Origin: Mitsuaria sp. WAJ17
Lineage (GTDB): Bacteria; Pseudomonadota; Gammaproteobacteria; Burkholderiales; Burkholderiaceae_C
Direction of reading: 5' to 3'
Assembly (NCBI RefSeq): GCF_014174515.1
Contig: NZ_JACJUG010000012.1
Location: forward strand, 97,192 to 161,191
Length of the DNA stretch: 64,000 nt
The number at the start of each line of letters is the position of its first letter. The first letter of the stretch is position 1. Both the position numbers and the translations under genes were made by a program. Shown here one piece after another: positions 27,368-36,262 of the stretch. The notes below the pieces were generated by a model. That model searched no databases, was not told the origin of the DNA, and saw nothing but the letters and a program-made list of their open reading frames with translations.

Positions 27368-28311
27368 GCAGCCTCCCTCAGCTCAAAGTAGACGTCTTCC
27401 AGGCTGGGCTCCTGGATGCTGAGGTCCGAAAGCTCCAGCGTGGACAGGCGCTGCAGCACGGGCATCTTCAGCTCGCGCGGGCAGCGCAGGCAGGCCTGCC
27501 CCGGGCTCTCGCGCTGCAACTGCAGACGCTCCATCAGGCCCAGCAGCTGCTGAGGCAGGGCGTCCAACTGGGGCGGCGTCCCGCTGAGCAGGATGCGAAT
27601 CGGCATGGCAGAGCGCTCGCGCAGGGACTGCACCGTGCCCTGGGCTTTGAGCCGGCCGCCGCTGAGCATGGCCAGCGAATCGACGCGGCCCTGCAGCTCA
27701 GCCAGGATGTGGGAGCTGATCACTAGGGTCACGCCGCGGGCGCGCAGGGCGTCCAGCTGCTGGTAGAAGTTGCGGATGGCCGCAGGGTCCAGGCCGGTGG
27801 TGGGTTCGTCCAGCAGCAGCAGGCGGGGCTCGCCCAGCAGGGCCTGGGCAAAACCCAGGCGCTGGCGCATGCCCTTGGAGTACTCGCGCACCGCGCGGCG
27901 GCTGGCGCCGGCCAGGCCCACCTGCTCAAGCAGGCCCTCGCACTGCGCAAGTGAGGCTCCCTTGAGCCGGGCGAAGAACTGCAGGGTCTCCAGGCCGCTG
28001 AGGTTGTCGTAAAGCACCAGGTTCTCGGGCAGGTAGCCCAGCTGGCGACGCAGCTCGCGATAGCGCGGGCCGTCCACCGGCTCGCCCAGCACGCGCAGGC
28101 TGCCCGCCGTGGGGCGGATCAGGCCCAGCAGCAGCTTGAAGAGCGTGCTCTTGCCAGCGCCGTTGTGGCCGATCAGGCCGAAGAGCTGGCCGGGGGCCAC
28201 GTCCAGATCCACGCCGTCCAGGGCCTTCAGCAGGGCAGGGCCGGCGCCGTAGTGCTTGCAGAGGCCGCGCAGCTGCAGCACGGCCCCGCTGTCATTGTGC
28301 GAGCTTGTCAC
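27364..28311 (-). CDS. nosF: ABC transporter ATP-binding protein NosF
   Basis: The protein has 315 residues with a GTG start inside the end of nosD (20-base overlap). Walker A is GHNGAGKST, the signature is YSKGMRQRLGFAQALL, Walker B is LLLLDEPTTGLDP and the switch region is VISSHIL. It powers NosY. The atypical start and weak ribosome-binding site suggest translational coupling to nosD. Confidence 0.93.
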   Translation of the reverse strand: MTSSHNDSGAVLQLRGLCKHYGAGPALLKALDGVDLDVAPGQLFGLIGHNGAGKSTLFKLLLGLIRPTAGSLRVLGEPVDGPRYRELRRQLGYLPENLVLYDNLSGLETLQFFARLKGASLAQCEGLLEQVGLAGASRRAVREYSKGMRQRLGFAQALLGEPRLLLLDEPTTGLDPAAIRNFYQQLDALRARGVTLVISSHILAELQGRVDSLAMLSGGRLKAQGTVQSLRERSAMPIRILLSGTPPQLDALPQQLLGLMERLQLQRESPGQACLRCPRELKMPVLQRLSTLELSDLSIQEPSLEDVYFELREAA

Positions 28312-29599
28312 GCCAGGTACTCCAGTCGCGGTGTTGAGGGGTCATGCGCGGTGCCGCGTCGACGACGCTGGGCACCCGCAGCACGGGGAATTGCTGGCCG
28401 AGCACGCGCAGCGCCTGCACGGCCGGACTGCCGCTGAGCAGAGCCATGGCCGGGTGCTGGTACTGCAGGCGATCGACCAAGTCATTGGCTTCGTAGGGCA
28501 GGTCGCCCAGGCCGTCGCCGTCGCGGTCCCAGCCCTGGTAGTTGCTCCAGTGGTTACCCTGGCCACGCTTTTCACCGGGCTTGCCGGCCTTGTCACCCCA
28601 GGCCTCGTCACGGCTGCCCACGTAGCGGACCTGCTCGCGGTTGCCGATGAAGTCATTGCCTTGCACGGTGTTGCGGGTCGAGCCGGCGCTGAGGTGCACG
28701 CCCACGGCGTTGTCCAGAACAAGGTTGCCACGCAGGGTGGCGTACTCGACGTCGTAGATGAAGAAGCCGCGGCCGTTGCCCACCACCACATTGCCTTCGA
28801 TGACCGAGTCCTGCAGGGTGCGCAGCATGATGCCGTGGTCCGTGTTGGCCCAGGTGCGGTTGTTGCGCACGACTTGGTCGCGCACTTCCATCAGGGCCAG
28901 ACCTCCGCGATTGTGATGGCTGTCATTGCCCTCCCACAGGTTGTAGTAGGAGTTCATATAGTGGGTGCCATAGCGGCTGTGGTGCAGTTCGTTGCCCTTG
29001 AACTCGGCATGGTGGGAGACGTCCACATAGAGCGCGTCCCGCACGAAGCTGATGCGGTTGCCGAGGATGCGCGCGCCCTGCGTGTTGTAGAGCTGCACGC
29101 CGTTGCCGCGCTGCGAGGTGTTGAGGTCGCGCAGGCCGGTGATGTTGTTGCGCTCCACGCGCACATCATCCGCCTTCTCGATCCACAGGCCGAAGAGGTT
29201 GTAGACCAGCTCGCAGTCCTTCACCACCGCGCGGTGCGAGCCGGGCGCCAGGTAGATGGCGGCGTGCTGGTCCTTGAGGCTGTGGCCGCTGTCGCGCACG
29301 ATGAGCCCCTCGATGCGCACATCGGGTGCCGTCACGCGAATGGTGTCCCCGCGCCGGCCCCCGCTGAGCGTGGGCCGGTCGAGGCCGCGCAGGGTCAAGG
29401 GCTTGGCGATGCGCAGCGACTCGTCGTGGAAGGCGCGCTCGATCTCCACCACGTCGCCCGCGGCGGCCCGGTCCAGCACAGGCTGGATGGCCTCGCCGGG
29501 TTTCACCCGCCAGGTGGCGGACCAGGCCGCGCCGCACAGAAGCAGGCCCGGCACCAGGCCCAGCAGCGTCGCGATCAGCCGTGCGGTGGGGGGCTTCAT
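28292..29599 (-). CDS. nosD: Periplasmic copper-site maturation protein NosD
   Basis: The protein has 435 residues. A signal peptide (LIATLLGLVPGLLLCGAAWS) precedes a right-handed beta-helix of the pectate-lyase/CASH type, with repeated short strands such as VVGNGRGFFIYDVEYATLRG and NAVGVHLSAGSTRNTV. The C-terminus has NHWSNYQGWDRDGDGLGDLP, conserved in NosD. It works with NosF and NosY in NosZ CuZ maturation. Its ATG overlaps the nosR stop. Confidence 0.93.
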   Translation of the reverse strand: MKPPTARLIATLLGLVPGLLLCGAAWSATWRVKPGEAIQPVLDRAAAGDVVEIERAFHDESLRIAKPLTLRGLDRPTLSGGRRGDTIRVTAPDVRIEGLIVRDSGHSLKDQHAAIYLAPGSHRAVVKDCELVYNLFGLWIEKADDVRVERNNITGLRDLNTSQRGNGVQLYNTQGARILGNRISFVRDALYVDVSHHAEFKGNELHHSRYGTHYMNSYYNLWEGNDSHHNRGGLALMEVRDQVVRNNRTWANTDHGIMLRTLQDSVIEGNVVVGNGRGFFIYDVEYATLRGNLVLDNAVGVHLSAGSTRNTVQGNDFIGNREQVRYVGSRDEAWGDKAGKPGEKRGQGNHWSNYQGWDRDGDGLGDLPYEANDLVDRLQYQHPAMALLSGSPAVQALRVLGQQFPVLRVPSVVDAAPRMTPQHRDWSTWRDKLAQ

Positions 29600-32259
29600 G
29601 GCTGCAGCACTCCCAGGCCCTTGAGCAACAAGAAGAGGCTTGCGCCCAACAGCAGGTTCTTGAAGCCGACGTAGCTGAGCATGTCCATCACGCTGGCGCG
29701 GCGGTAGTTCGCCTGCCACCAGGGGCCATCCTTGACGTAGCGGCGACCCTGCAGGCGGATCAGCACCTCGTAGACGCTCCAGCCGAACCACCACAGGATC
29801 AGCGCGGGGCCGGACAGCCGCCCGGTCGCCGCCAGCGCCCAGGCCACGCTGGCCGCAAGTGCCAGGGCCACGCCAGCCAGCAGCAGGGCGCGCGGGCCGC
29901 GCAGGCTCTGCGGGCTCCAGGGCCAGAGGTGGTCGCGCAGCTCCAGCAAGAGCCAGCGCAGTCCCCGGGCGCCGGCCTTGTGGGGCGGCTGGTGCGGCTC
30001 GGTGGGCATGCGCGGGTCCGGCCCCTGGGCCACCTTGGCCGGCAGCTCGGGCGCCACGGGGGTGATGGGGATGAAGTAGCCATCGCGGCCGATGGCCGTG
30101 ATCAGCAGACCGTCGCGCTCGCGTCGCTTGCGCTCCTTGGCCAGGGGCGGGCAGCCGGCGGTGTCGGTGTAGAGCACCATGCAATCGAGGCAGTGCAGGC
30201 ACTCGCGGTGGTCGATGCGGCCGGCGGCGTCGATGGCCTGGGCGCCGCAGCCCACGGCGCAGGCCTTGCAGCTGTTGCAGTCCATCTTGCGGCGCAGGCC
30301 GAACCAGCGGAAGGTGCTGGGCATGGCCAGAGCGGCCCCCAGCGGGCAGATGTACTTGCAATAGGGCCGCTCGATGAAAAGCGAGACACCCAGCAGCGTG
30401 CACACGAAGAGGCCGTAGGGCCAGGCCCGGTGCAGGATGCCCACGAGGAAGGTGGTCTTGAAGGGCTCCACCTCGGCCAGCATTTCCGCCGTGCTCATGG
30501 ACACCATGGAGACCGCCAACAGGCCGAAGAAGATGCCGTACTTCAGCCACTTCAGCTTGTCATGCACGGCCTGTGGAACCCGGCGCTGCCAGCGCCTGAG
30601 GCCCAGCATGCCGCCGATCTTGTACAGCGCTTCCGAGAGCGAGCCAAAGGGGCACATCCAGCCGCAGAACAGGCCCCGGCCGAACAGGAAGACGGTCAGG
30701 ATGATGAAGATCCAGAAGACGAAGATGAAGGGGTCGGAGAGGAACAGCGACCAGGTCCATTGGAACAGCAGCGCATGGAACCAGGTCAGCACCTGCGTGA
30801 TTGATGGCTGGGCCATCACGCCGAAGCCCACGAAGGCGATGGACAGGCCCCAGGCGCTGTACTTGAAAACGTTGACCGGCCACTTGTTGCGGTGCGTGGC
30901 ACGGCGAGTGAGGCGTTCGCGCAGGGCATAGACCACGGTTACGCCCAGCAGCAGCGCGATGAAGGCGCCGATGCCGGGCGCGCGAGCCTTCCAGACGCGG
31001 CGCCAGGGCGCTTCGTCCTCTTCGACCTCGGGGCGGCCTCCCTGCATCAGCTCGGCCGGCAGCCAGTACTTGGCCTCGAAGTTGGCGAAGCTGCGCTGGC
31101 CCGTGGCGCGGTCCACGCGGTTGCCCAGGAAGGCCAGCTTCCAGGGGTAGGCCGCCGAGAAGCTGGGCGCGCGGATGATGAAGATGGCCGATTCGGTGTA
31201 GCTCGGGGCACCGGCGGCTTCGAGGCCATAGAGGTTGAGATAGTCCAGGTCGCGGAAGGTGAAGGACTCTGCGCCCTGACGCACCTGCACGCGGTCGTAG
31301 ATGCCGCCGCGCACGAAGCCCGAGCCCTTGAAGGACTCTGCCCCGGCGGTGCGGATGATGAAAAACGCCTGCTCATGGGCCTTGAGCCGGCTGCGCAGGT
31401 TCTCGTAACCAGTCGCGCCTAGCAGACTGCGGCCGAGATCGGGGTGGTTCAAGTCCCCGAACCAGAGCTCGATGAAGGGCTCTGCGCTCCTGTCCAGGCC
31501 GACCTGTTCCGGCCGCACCTGCAGGCGCTGCACGGCGCCCAGCTTGAGCAGTTGGTCCCAGCCGTAGCGCGCGCCGGTCTCGATGGCCTTCAGCGGTTCG
31601 CGATGCACAGGGGCAATCAGGCCCACCTGCCGCGCCACGGCGCTGCTGGAGAGCTGCATCACCTGGTTCTGGGCGATCACGGTGACGGTGGCGCCGGAGA
31701 TGGCGTCCACACCCAGCACCTGTTCCTCGGGGCGCGAGGGGCCGACCTCGATCTTGTCCCGCACCGACTTGCCGACGTACTGGTGGTTGAAGTTGACCAG
31801 GGCGGCCTCGGGGATGCCCAGCAGCAGGATGGGCTCGGAATGCTTGAGCACCTTGACGCCAACATAGCGGCCCTCACGGTCCATGCCGATCAGGGTGACC
31901 ACGGGCTTGCCGGAGTAGGCGGGGGTGTCGGTGATGTCGGTGGACAGCATCACATAGCCCAGCAGCGGACCATGCGCTTCGCCGTTCTGCGCCGGGCCAT
32001 AGGCCTCGACATAGGGCGGCTGCCCCTTGCGTGGCGAGAAGCTCACAGCACCGGGAAACACCGCCGCGCAGTCCAGTCGCGCACACAGCTCCGGCGCCGT
32101 GGCCAGGTCATCCGGCAGATGCGCCTCGTAGGCCTGATGCGTGCCGCGCTCCAGCGCCTTGGCCGAAGACGCTTGATCTGCCGCAAGCGCCAGATCCGTG
32201 AATCCGCCAAGAAAAAGCGCGGCCGACAAGGCCGCGATGAAACGAAGAACTACCGACAT
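29596..32259 (-). CDS. nosR: Membrane iron-sulfur flavoprotein NosR
   Basis: The protein has 887 residues, close to the usual length of clade-I NosR. After a signal peptide comes a periplasmic FMN-binding domain; the covalent flavin site is in AISGATVTV near residues 188-193. Several membrane helices follow from about residue 400. Then come the cytoplasmic polyferredoxin parts CGWMCPFGSLSEALYK and CKYICPLG, followed by CNSCKACAVGC and CLHCLDC, which bind two [4Fe-4S] clusters. NosR carries electrons to NosZ and supports nos transcription. The flavin is attached by an ApbE-type enzyme, very likely NosX encoded at 35182-36240. The gene lies 294 bases downstream of nosZ and starts its own unit, nosRDFYL. 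Confidence 0.95.
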   Translation of the reverse strand: MSVVLRFIAALSAALFLGGFTDLALAADQASSAKALERGTHQAYEAHLPDDLATAPELCARLDCAAVFPGAVSFSPRKGQPPYVEAYGPAQNGEAHGPLLGYVMLSTDITDTPAYSGKPVVTLIGMDREGRYVGVKVLKHSEPILLLGIPEAALVNFNHQYVGKSVRDKIEVGPSRPEEQVLGVDAISGATVTVIAQNQVMQLSSSAVARQVGLIAPVHREPLKAIETGARYGWDQLLKLGAVQRLQVRPEQVGLDRSAEPFIELWFGDLNHPDLGRSLLGATGYENLRSRLKAHEQAFFIIRTAGAESFKGSGFVRGGIYDRVQVRQGAESFTFRDLDYLNLYGLEAAGAPSYTESAIFIIRAPSFSAAYPWKLAFLGNRVDRATGQRSFANFEAKYWLPAELMQGGRPEVEEDEAPWRRVWKARAPGIGAFIALLLGVTVVYALRERLTRRATHRNKWPVNVFKYSAWGLSIAFVGFGVMAQPSITQVLTWFHALLFQWTWSLFLSDPFIFVFWIFIILTVFLFGRGLFCGWMCPFGSLSEALYKIGGMLGLRRWQRRVPQAVHDKLKWLKYGIFFGLLAVSMVSMSTAEMLAEVEPFKTTFLVGILHRAWPYGLFVCTLLGVSLFIERPYCKYICPLGAALAMPSTFRWFGLRRKMDCNSCKACAVGCGAQAIDAAGRIDHRECLHCLDCMVLYTDTAGCPPLAKERKRRERDGLLITAIGRDGYFIPITPVAPELPAKVAQGPDPRMPTEPHQPPHKAGARGLRWLLLELRDHLWPWSPQSLRGPRALLLAGVALALAASVAWALAATGRLSGPALILWWFGWSVYEVLIRLQGRRYVKDGPWWQANYRRASVMDMLSYVGFKNLLLGASLFLLLKGLGVLQP

Positions 32260-32553
32260 CTTCTCTTTCCCAACCTGTCGAATGGTCTCGAGTCACCCGA
32301 CAAGCACTCCCATCGAAAACGTGTCCGGCACAGCCAGGCCCCCTACCGAGCCCCAGCGCCAGAGCGCGCCCGGCGCAGCCGTGGCGCCCCCAGCGACATC
32401 CGAGGATCCGGCTTCGCCGGTCCTAGGGGTGGCCTTGCAGGCCGCGGCGGGCCTTGTGGCCCGACTCGTCGCCAGGCAGGATGAGCCCGCTGGGCTCATC
32501 CTGTCCGGGCTCAGCCCCCTTGAGGGGGCGCGAAGCGCGTAGGGGGTGGGCTC
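32260..32553. other. Intergenic region between nosZ and nosR
   Basis: The region holds the paired hairpins listed at 32477-32529 and an otherwise GC-rich stretch without a recognisable gene. The nosR ribosome-binding site (GGGAAAGAGAAG on the minus strand) lies just before 32259. I saw no second FNR-type box here. Confidence 0.5.
32477..32529. repeat. Double-hairpin intergenic repeat after nosZ
   Basis: CAGGATGAGCCC (32477-32488) pairs over 12 bases with 32492-32503 around the loop GCT. A second stem, GCCCCC/GGGGGC (32514-32519 with 32524-32529), follows, and then GCGAAGCGCGTAGGGGG. No T tract is present. It may attenuate or stabilise the nosZ transcript; similar GC-rich palindromes are common between genes in Burkholderiales. 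Confidence 0.55.
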
Positions 32554-34473
32554 TTACTCGACGATCATGCGCGTGCGCATCTCGAGGTGCAGGGCATGGC
32601 AGAAGTGCGTGCAGTAGCACCAGAACACGCCCGGCTTGTCCGCCACGAAGCTCACCGACGCGGTCTCCAGCGGGTTCACGATGAAGTTCACGTTGTACTT
32701 CGGGATCGCGAAGCCGTGGGTCAGATCCTCCACCTTGTCCAGGTTGGTCAGGATCAGCGTGACCTCGTCACCCTTCTTCAGCTTGAACTCGCGCATGCTG
32801 AAGGCCGGAGCCTGCGAGGTCAGGCGCACGGTGACCTTCTTGCCATTGCGCTCGACGCCCGATTCCTTCGCGTCCTTCACCGCCAGCGGGAAGTCCTCGA
32901 GGTTGTAGACCTGCTTGGGCTTGACCAGCTCGCGCTTGAAGATGATGAAGTCGTGCGGCTCGCCACGGACCGGGTGGTCAGCCATCAGGACCATCTTGTC
33001 GCCCGAGATGTCGATCAACTGCTCGTTCTCGGGGTGCAGCGGACCCACCGGCAGGAAACGGTCCTTGGAGAACTTGCAACCCACGGCCAGGTACTTGCCG
33101 TCGGCGGCGCGCGTCTCGGACTGGCTGGCGTTCAGGTGGCCCGGCTGGTATTGCACGTCCAGGCGATCGACCACGTACTTGGCACTCTTGTCGCCTGCAT
33201 GGAACTTGATGGCAGCGTCTACGTTCCACTTCACGACTTGGCTGTCCAGGAAGAGGGTGGTGAAGGCATTGCCGCGGCCGTCGAAGGCGGTGTGCAAGGG
33301 GCCCAGGCCCAGTTCGACCTCGGCCACGATGGCCTTGTCCGCCGCTTCCAGCTTGCCGTCGAAGTAGTCCAGCACCTTGGCCAGTTCGATCACGGTGGCG
33401 GTGGGCGAGAGCTTGCCGGCGCAGATGAAGTACTTGGCATCCGGGCTGGCGTTCACGCCGTGCGGGTTCTTAGGCACGCTCACGTAGGCGGTCAGCGCCG
33501 TCTTGGGGTCCTTGTTGGAGTCGCGCGTGCCATCGACCACCGGCACCTTGGAGTCGCCGTAGGTCTTGAACTTGCCTGCCTTGACGGCGGCCTCGATGCG
33601 GGCCACGTTGAAGAAGAGACAGGCGTCGCGCTCAGAGGACATCATGTCCTCGTACTTCGCACCCATCTCGGTGTTGTACTGGTTGGTGGCGGCCAGCTTG
33701 CCGTCGTAGGAGGTGGCCACCAGGTCGCAGTTGCCGTCGATCAGCACCTGCCAGCGGACTTCCATGGTCTCCGCATCGACGCAGCTGAACAGCGAGCGGT
33801 ACTTGCTGCTGTCCTCGGTGCCGGTGTTGGGCAGGGGGATGGCGAACTCGCCGCCGCAGAAGACGCGGGTGGTGTAGTTGATCTTCGGATCGACCGGGTC
33901 GGCCTTGTCCGGGAAGATGCCGTGGAAGCCCTGCACATTGGGCAGCTCGGTGATCTTGTCGCAGACGAAGTAGTCCAGGCGGATGCGGGCGATGCGGCTG
34001 TTGATCTTGTCGTTGACCCAGGCGTAGCGGCCGTCATAGTTGCCGTCCTTGTAGGAGGCATGCACGTGGTGGGTGTCGGCCACCGTGTAGCGCAGGCTGC
34101 CGTCGGCCTTGGTGCCCATCACCTTCTTGGATTCGTTGGTGATGCCCCAGCCCACCAGGGCGTCAGGGTTGAAGCAGGGGATGCGCAGGATCTCGCGGCC
34201 CGAGGGCAGTCCCAGCACGCGAACGTCGCCCGTGTGGCCACCGCTCCAGAGGCCGTAATAGCTGTCCAGCTCACCAGGCTTCAGGTGCGAGGCGTTGCCG
34301 CCATGGCCGGCCGCAGCAGGCGCGCTACCGGCGGCGGCGGGGGCGCCATCGCTCTTCTTTTCGGCACAGGCCGCGACGCCCAGCGTCAGACCGGCAAGTG
34401 CCGCGGAATTCATGAATCGACGGCGTCCCAGGCCGCTGGATTCCTCGCTCGTCAACTTCTTTTCGTCCTTCAT
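32554..34473 (-). CDS. nosZ: Nitrous-oxide reductase, clade I (Tat-exported)
   Basis: The protein has 639 residues. It reduces N2O to N2 in the periplasm. The twin-arginine signal is GLGRRRFMNSAALAG, which marks the Tat-dependent clade I. The catalytic seven-bladed propeller includes the copper-binding DTHHVHASY early in the mature protein. The CuA domain at the C-terminus shows CYCTHFCHALHLEM, with its two cysteines, histidine and methionine. An Ala/Pro/Gly linker follows the signal. An FNR-type box lies 110 bases upstream. It is probably transcribed alone, with nosRDFYL behind a hairpin pair. Confidence 0.96.
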   Translation of the reverse strand: MKDEKKLTSEESSGLGRRRFMNSAALAGLTLGVAACAEKKSDGAPAAAGSAPAAAGHGGNASHLKPGELDSYYGLWSGGHTGDVRVLGLPSGREILRIPCFNPDALVGWGITNESKKVMGTKADGSLRYTVADTHHVHASYKDGNYDGRYAWVNDKINSRIARIRLDYFVCDKITELPNVQGFHGIFPDKADPVDPKINYTTRVFCGGEFAIPLPNTGTEDSSKYRSLFSCVDAETMEVRWQVLIDGNCDLVATSYDGKLAATNQYNTEMGAKYEDMMSSERDACLFFNVARIEAAVKAGKFKTYGDSKVPVVDGTRDSNKDPKTALTAYVSVPKNPHGVNASPDAKYFICAGKLSPTATVIELAKVLDYFDGKLEAADKAIVAEVELGLGPLHTAFDGRGNAFTTLFLDSQVVKWNVDAAIKFHAGDKSAKYVVDRLDVQYQPGHLNASQSETRAADGKYLAVGCKFSKDRFLPVGPLHPENEQLIDISGDKMVLMADHPVRGEPHDFIIFKRELVKPKQVYNLEDFPLAVKDAKESGVERNGKKVTVRLTSQAPAFSMREFKLKKGDEVTLILTNLDKVEDLTHGFAIPKYNVNFIVNPLETASVSFVADKPGVFWCYCTHFCHALHLEMRTRMIVE

Positions 34474-34582
34474 TGGGTGACCTCAGGTGAATGAAACTCG
34501 GGCTTCGGGACGCTGCGCCGCAGCGCTGGGGGAGGGCGTCCTCGTTTTGCCTGCATCGTCTGGAAACCCGGGTTTGCCCTCC

Positions 34583-34596
34583 TTGATCCAGTTCAA
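34583..34596. promoter_or_regulatory. FNR/DNR-type box between nosZ and the cytochrome c gene
   Basis: TTGATCCAGTTCAA differs at one base from TTGAT-N4-ATCAA. Its centre (34589.5) is 41.5 bases before a predicted start at 34631 on the plus strand, where TATAGC (34619-34624) sits as the -10 element. This is the exact class-II activation geometry for the cytochrome gene. In the nosZ direction the matching -10 is weaker. Confidence 0.7.
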
Positions 34597-34723
34597 GGTT
34601 TGAAACGTTTCTCAAAAATATAGCTTTAACCGGGGTGATGGACTTGTGCGACCGGCCTGGCATGCACAGAATCCGGCCTGTCCGGCACCCGCATCGCTGC
34701 GGAGGCCATTGCGGAGAACACTC

Positions 34724-35158
34724 ATGACCCCCATTTCCAGCGGCCGCATGGCCACTCGCACGCTCATCAGCACCCTGGTCGTCCTGGCTGCGGCCAGCCT
34801 TGCCGCCTGCGGCAAGCAGGAGGCTTCCAACGCCCCTGCCAACACGGCCACCCCTGCGGCCAGCGCGCCAGCGCCGGCACCTGCCGCCGCGCCCGCAGCG
34901 GAGAACACCGTGGGCAAGTCGGTTTTTGGCAAGACCTGTTCCATGTGCCATGCCGCCGGTGTGGCCGGCGCTCCCAAGCCCGGCGACAAGGCCGACTGGG
35001 GCCCGCGCATCGCCCAGGGCAAGGACGTGCTCTACAAGCACGCCATCGAGGGCTTCACTGGTGCCAAGGGCATGATGCCGGCCCGCGGCGGTGGCGCCTC
35101 GCTGAGTGACGACGAGGTCAAGGCCGCGGTCGATTTCATGGCCGATCAGTCGCGCTGA
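34724..35158 (+). CDS. Small lipoprotein c-type cytochrome
   Basis: The protein has 144 residues; the ATG at 34724 follows GGAG. The signal ends in a lipobox (SLAACG). An Ala/Pro-rich linker precedes one haem domain with CSMCH. GAPKPGDKADWGPRIAQGKD and the axial methionine in GMMPARGGG resemble cytochrome c5/c-555. Its position beside nosZ and the FNR box suggest it passes electrons to NosZ or another anaerobic oxidoreductase; this is inference. Confidence 0.85.
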   Translation: MTPISSGRMATRTLISTLVVLAAASLAACGKQEASNAPANTATPAASAPAPAPAAAPAAENTVGKSVFGKTCSMCHAAGVAGAPKPGDKADWGPRIAQGKDVLYKHAIEGFTGAKGMMPARGGGASLSDDEVKAAVDFMADQSR

Positions 35159-35181
35159 GCGGTCACGAGCCGGAAGGACAC

Positions 35182-36240
35182 ATGATGCAGAGGCGTCAAT
35201 GCCTGCGTCGCCTGGGCCAGCTGGCGGGCGGCCTTCAGCTGATGGCTTGGGGCGCCGTCGTTCTGCCGTCCCACGCACGCGGCGCGGCCGCCCCTTGGCA
35301 GGAAAGCCGTGTGCTGATGGGCACCCGGATCGATCTCTCGGTGTGTGCCGTGCCCCAGAGCCTGGCCCGTTCGGCCATGGCCCGAGCTTGGGACCGCATG
35401 ACGGCCCTCGCCGCCCTGATGAGCCGCTTCGAGGCGGGCAATCCCCTGGACCAGCTCGCCGTCCAGGCGGGGCGGGGTCAGGTCTTGCCATTGCCTCGCG
35501 AACTGGCGGAGGTCATGCAGGCCGCGCTGCAGCGCGCACAGGACAGCGGCGGCCATTACGACCCCACCGTCGGCAGCTACCAGGGCTGGGACTTCCGTCC
35601 AGGCCAGGAACACCGGCCCGGCGAGGGTGAGCTGCAGGCCCAGCGCTCCCTGAGCGGCTGGCGTCACCTGAAGCTGGACATAAGCCGGCAGCAGGCCTCC
35701 CTGGACCGCGCCGGCGTGCGCCTGGACCTCGGCGGCGCAGCCAAGCTGCCCATCCTCGAGGCCGGCCTCGCGGTGCTCAGGCAGGAGGGCGTCGCCCACG
35801 CCCTGCTCAATGGCGGAGGAGACATCCTCAGCCTGGGCCAGGCCGAGGCCGATCGCCCGTGGCGAGTGGCCCTGCGGGACCCGCGCCAGCCCTCGCGCTG
35901 GCTGGGCGTGATCGACATGCCCGTCGCCGGCGCCGTGCTGGCCGCCTCGGGTGACTATGAGCGCTGCTTCGAGCGCCAGGGGCGGCGCTTTCACCACATC
36001 CTGGACCCGCGCAGCGGCGAACCCAGCCAGGGCCTGCACGGCCTGGCCCTCCTGGGCCGGAGCGTGGCCGAGCTCAATGCCTGGGGCCCCGCCATGATGG
36101 TGGCCGGGCCGGCCCAGGCGCGCCGCTGGGCGCAGGGTCTGCAGGGCGTCGAGCTGATGCTGGCTGGGCCAGGCGAAGGCCAGGGCTCGCAGCAGCTCTG
36201 GATGAGCACCGGGCTGGGCCGCCAACTGCAGCGCGCCTGA
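35182..36240 (+). CDS. nosX: FAD:protein FMN transferase of the NosX/ApbE family
   Basis: The protein has 352 residues. After an export signal (RRLGQLAGGLQLMAWGA) comes an ApbE domain: VLMGTRIDLSV, the binding region LMSRFEAGNPLDQL, YDPTVGSYQGWDF, GVRLDLGGAAKLP, NGGGDILSLG and DPRSGEPSQGLHG. It should attach FMN covalently to the threonine in the SGATVT site of NosR. It begins 23 bases after the cytochrome gene and is probably cotranscribed from the FNR-controlled promoter. The repeat GGGTCAGGTCTTGC lies within it (35475-35488). Confidence 0.9.
   Translation: MMQRRQCLRRLGQLAGGLQLMAWGAVVLPSHARGAAAPWQESRVLMGTRIDLSVCAVPQSLARSAMARAWDRMTALAALMSRFEAGNPLDQLAVQAGRGQVLPLPRELAEVMQAALQRAQDSGGHYDPTVGSYQGWDFRPGQEHRPGEGELQAQRSLSGWRHLKLDISRQQASLDRAGVRLDLGGAAKLPILEAGLAVLRQEGVAHALLNGGGDILSLGQAEADRPWRVALRDPRQPSRWLGVIDMPVAGAVLAASGDYERCFERQGRRFHHILDPRSGEPSQGLHGLALLGRSVAELNAWGPAMMVAGPAQARRWAQGLQGVELMLAGPGEGQGSQQLWMSTGLGRQLQRA
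35475..35488 (+). repeat. Dispersed 14-mer GGGTCAGGTCTTGC, copy 4
   Basis: Exact copy inside nosX, encoding Gly-Gln-Val-Leu in RGQVLPL. Confidence 0.7.
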
Positions 36241-36262
36241 AGGCTGGGCCGCCGGCCCGACC

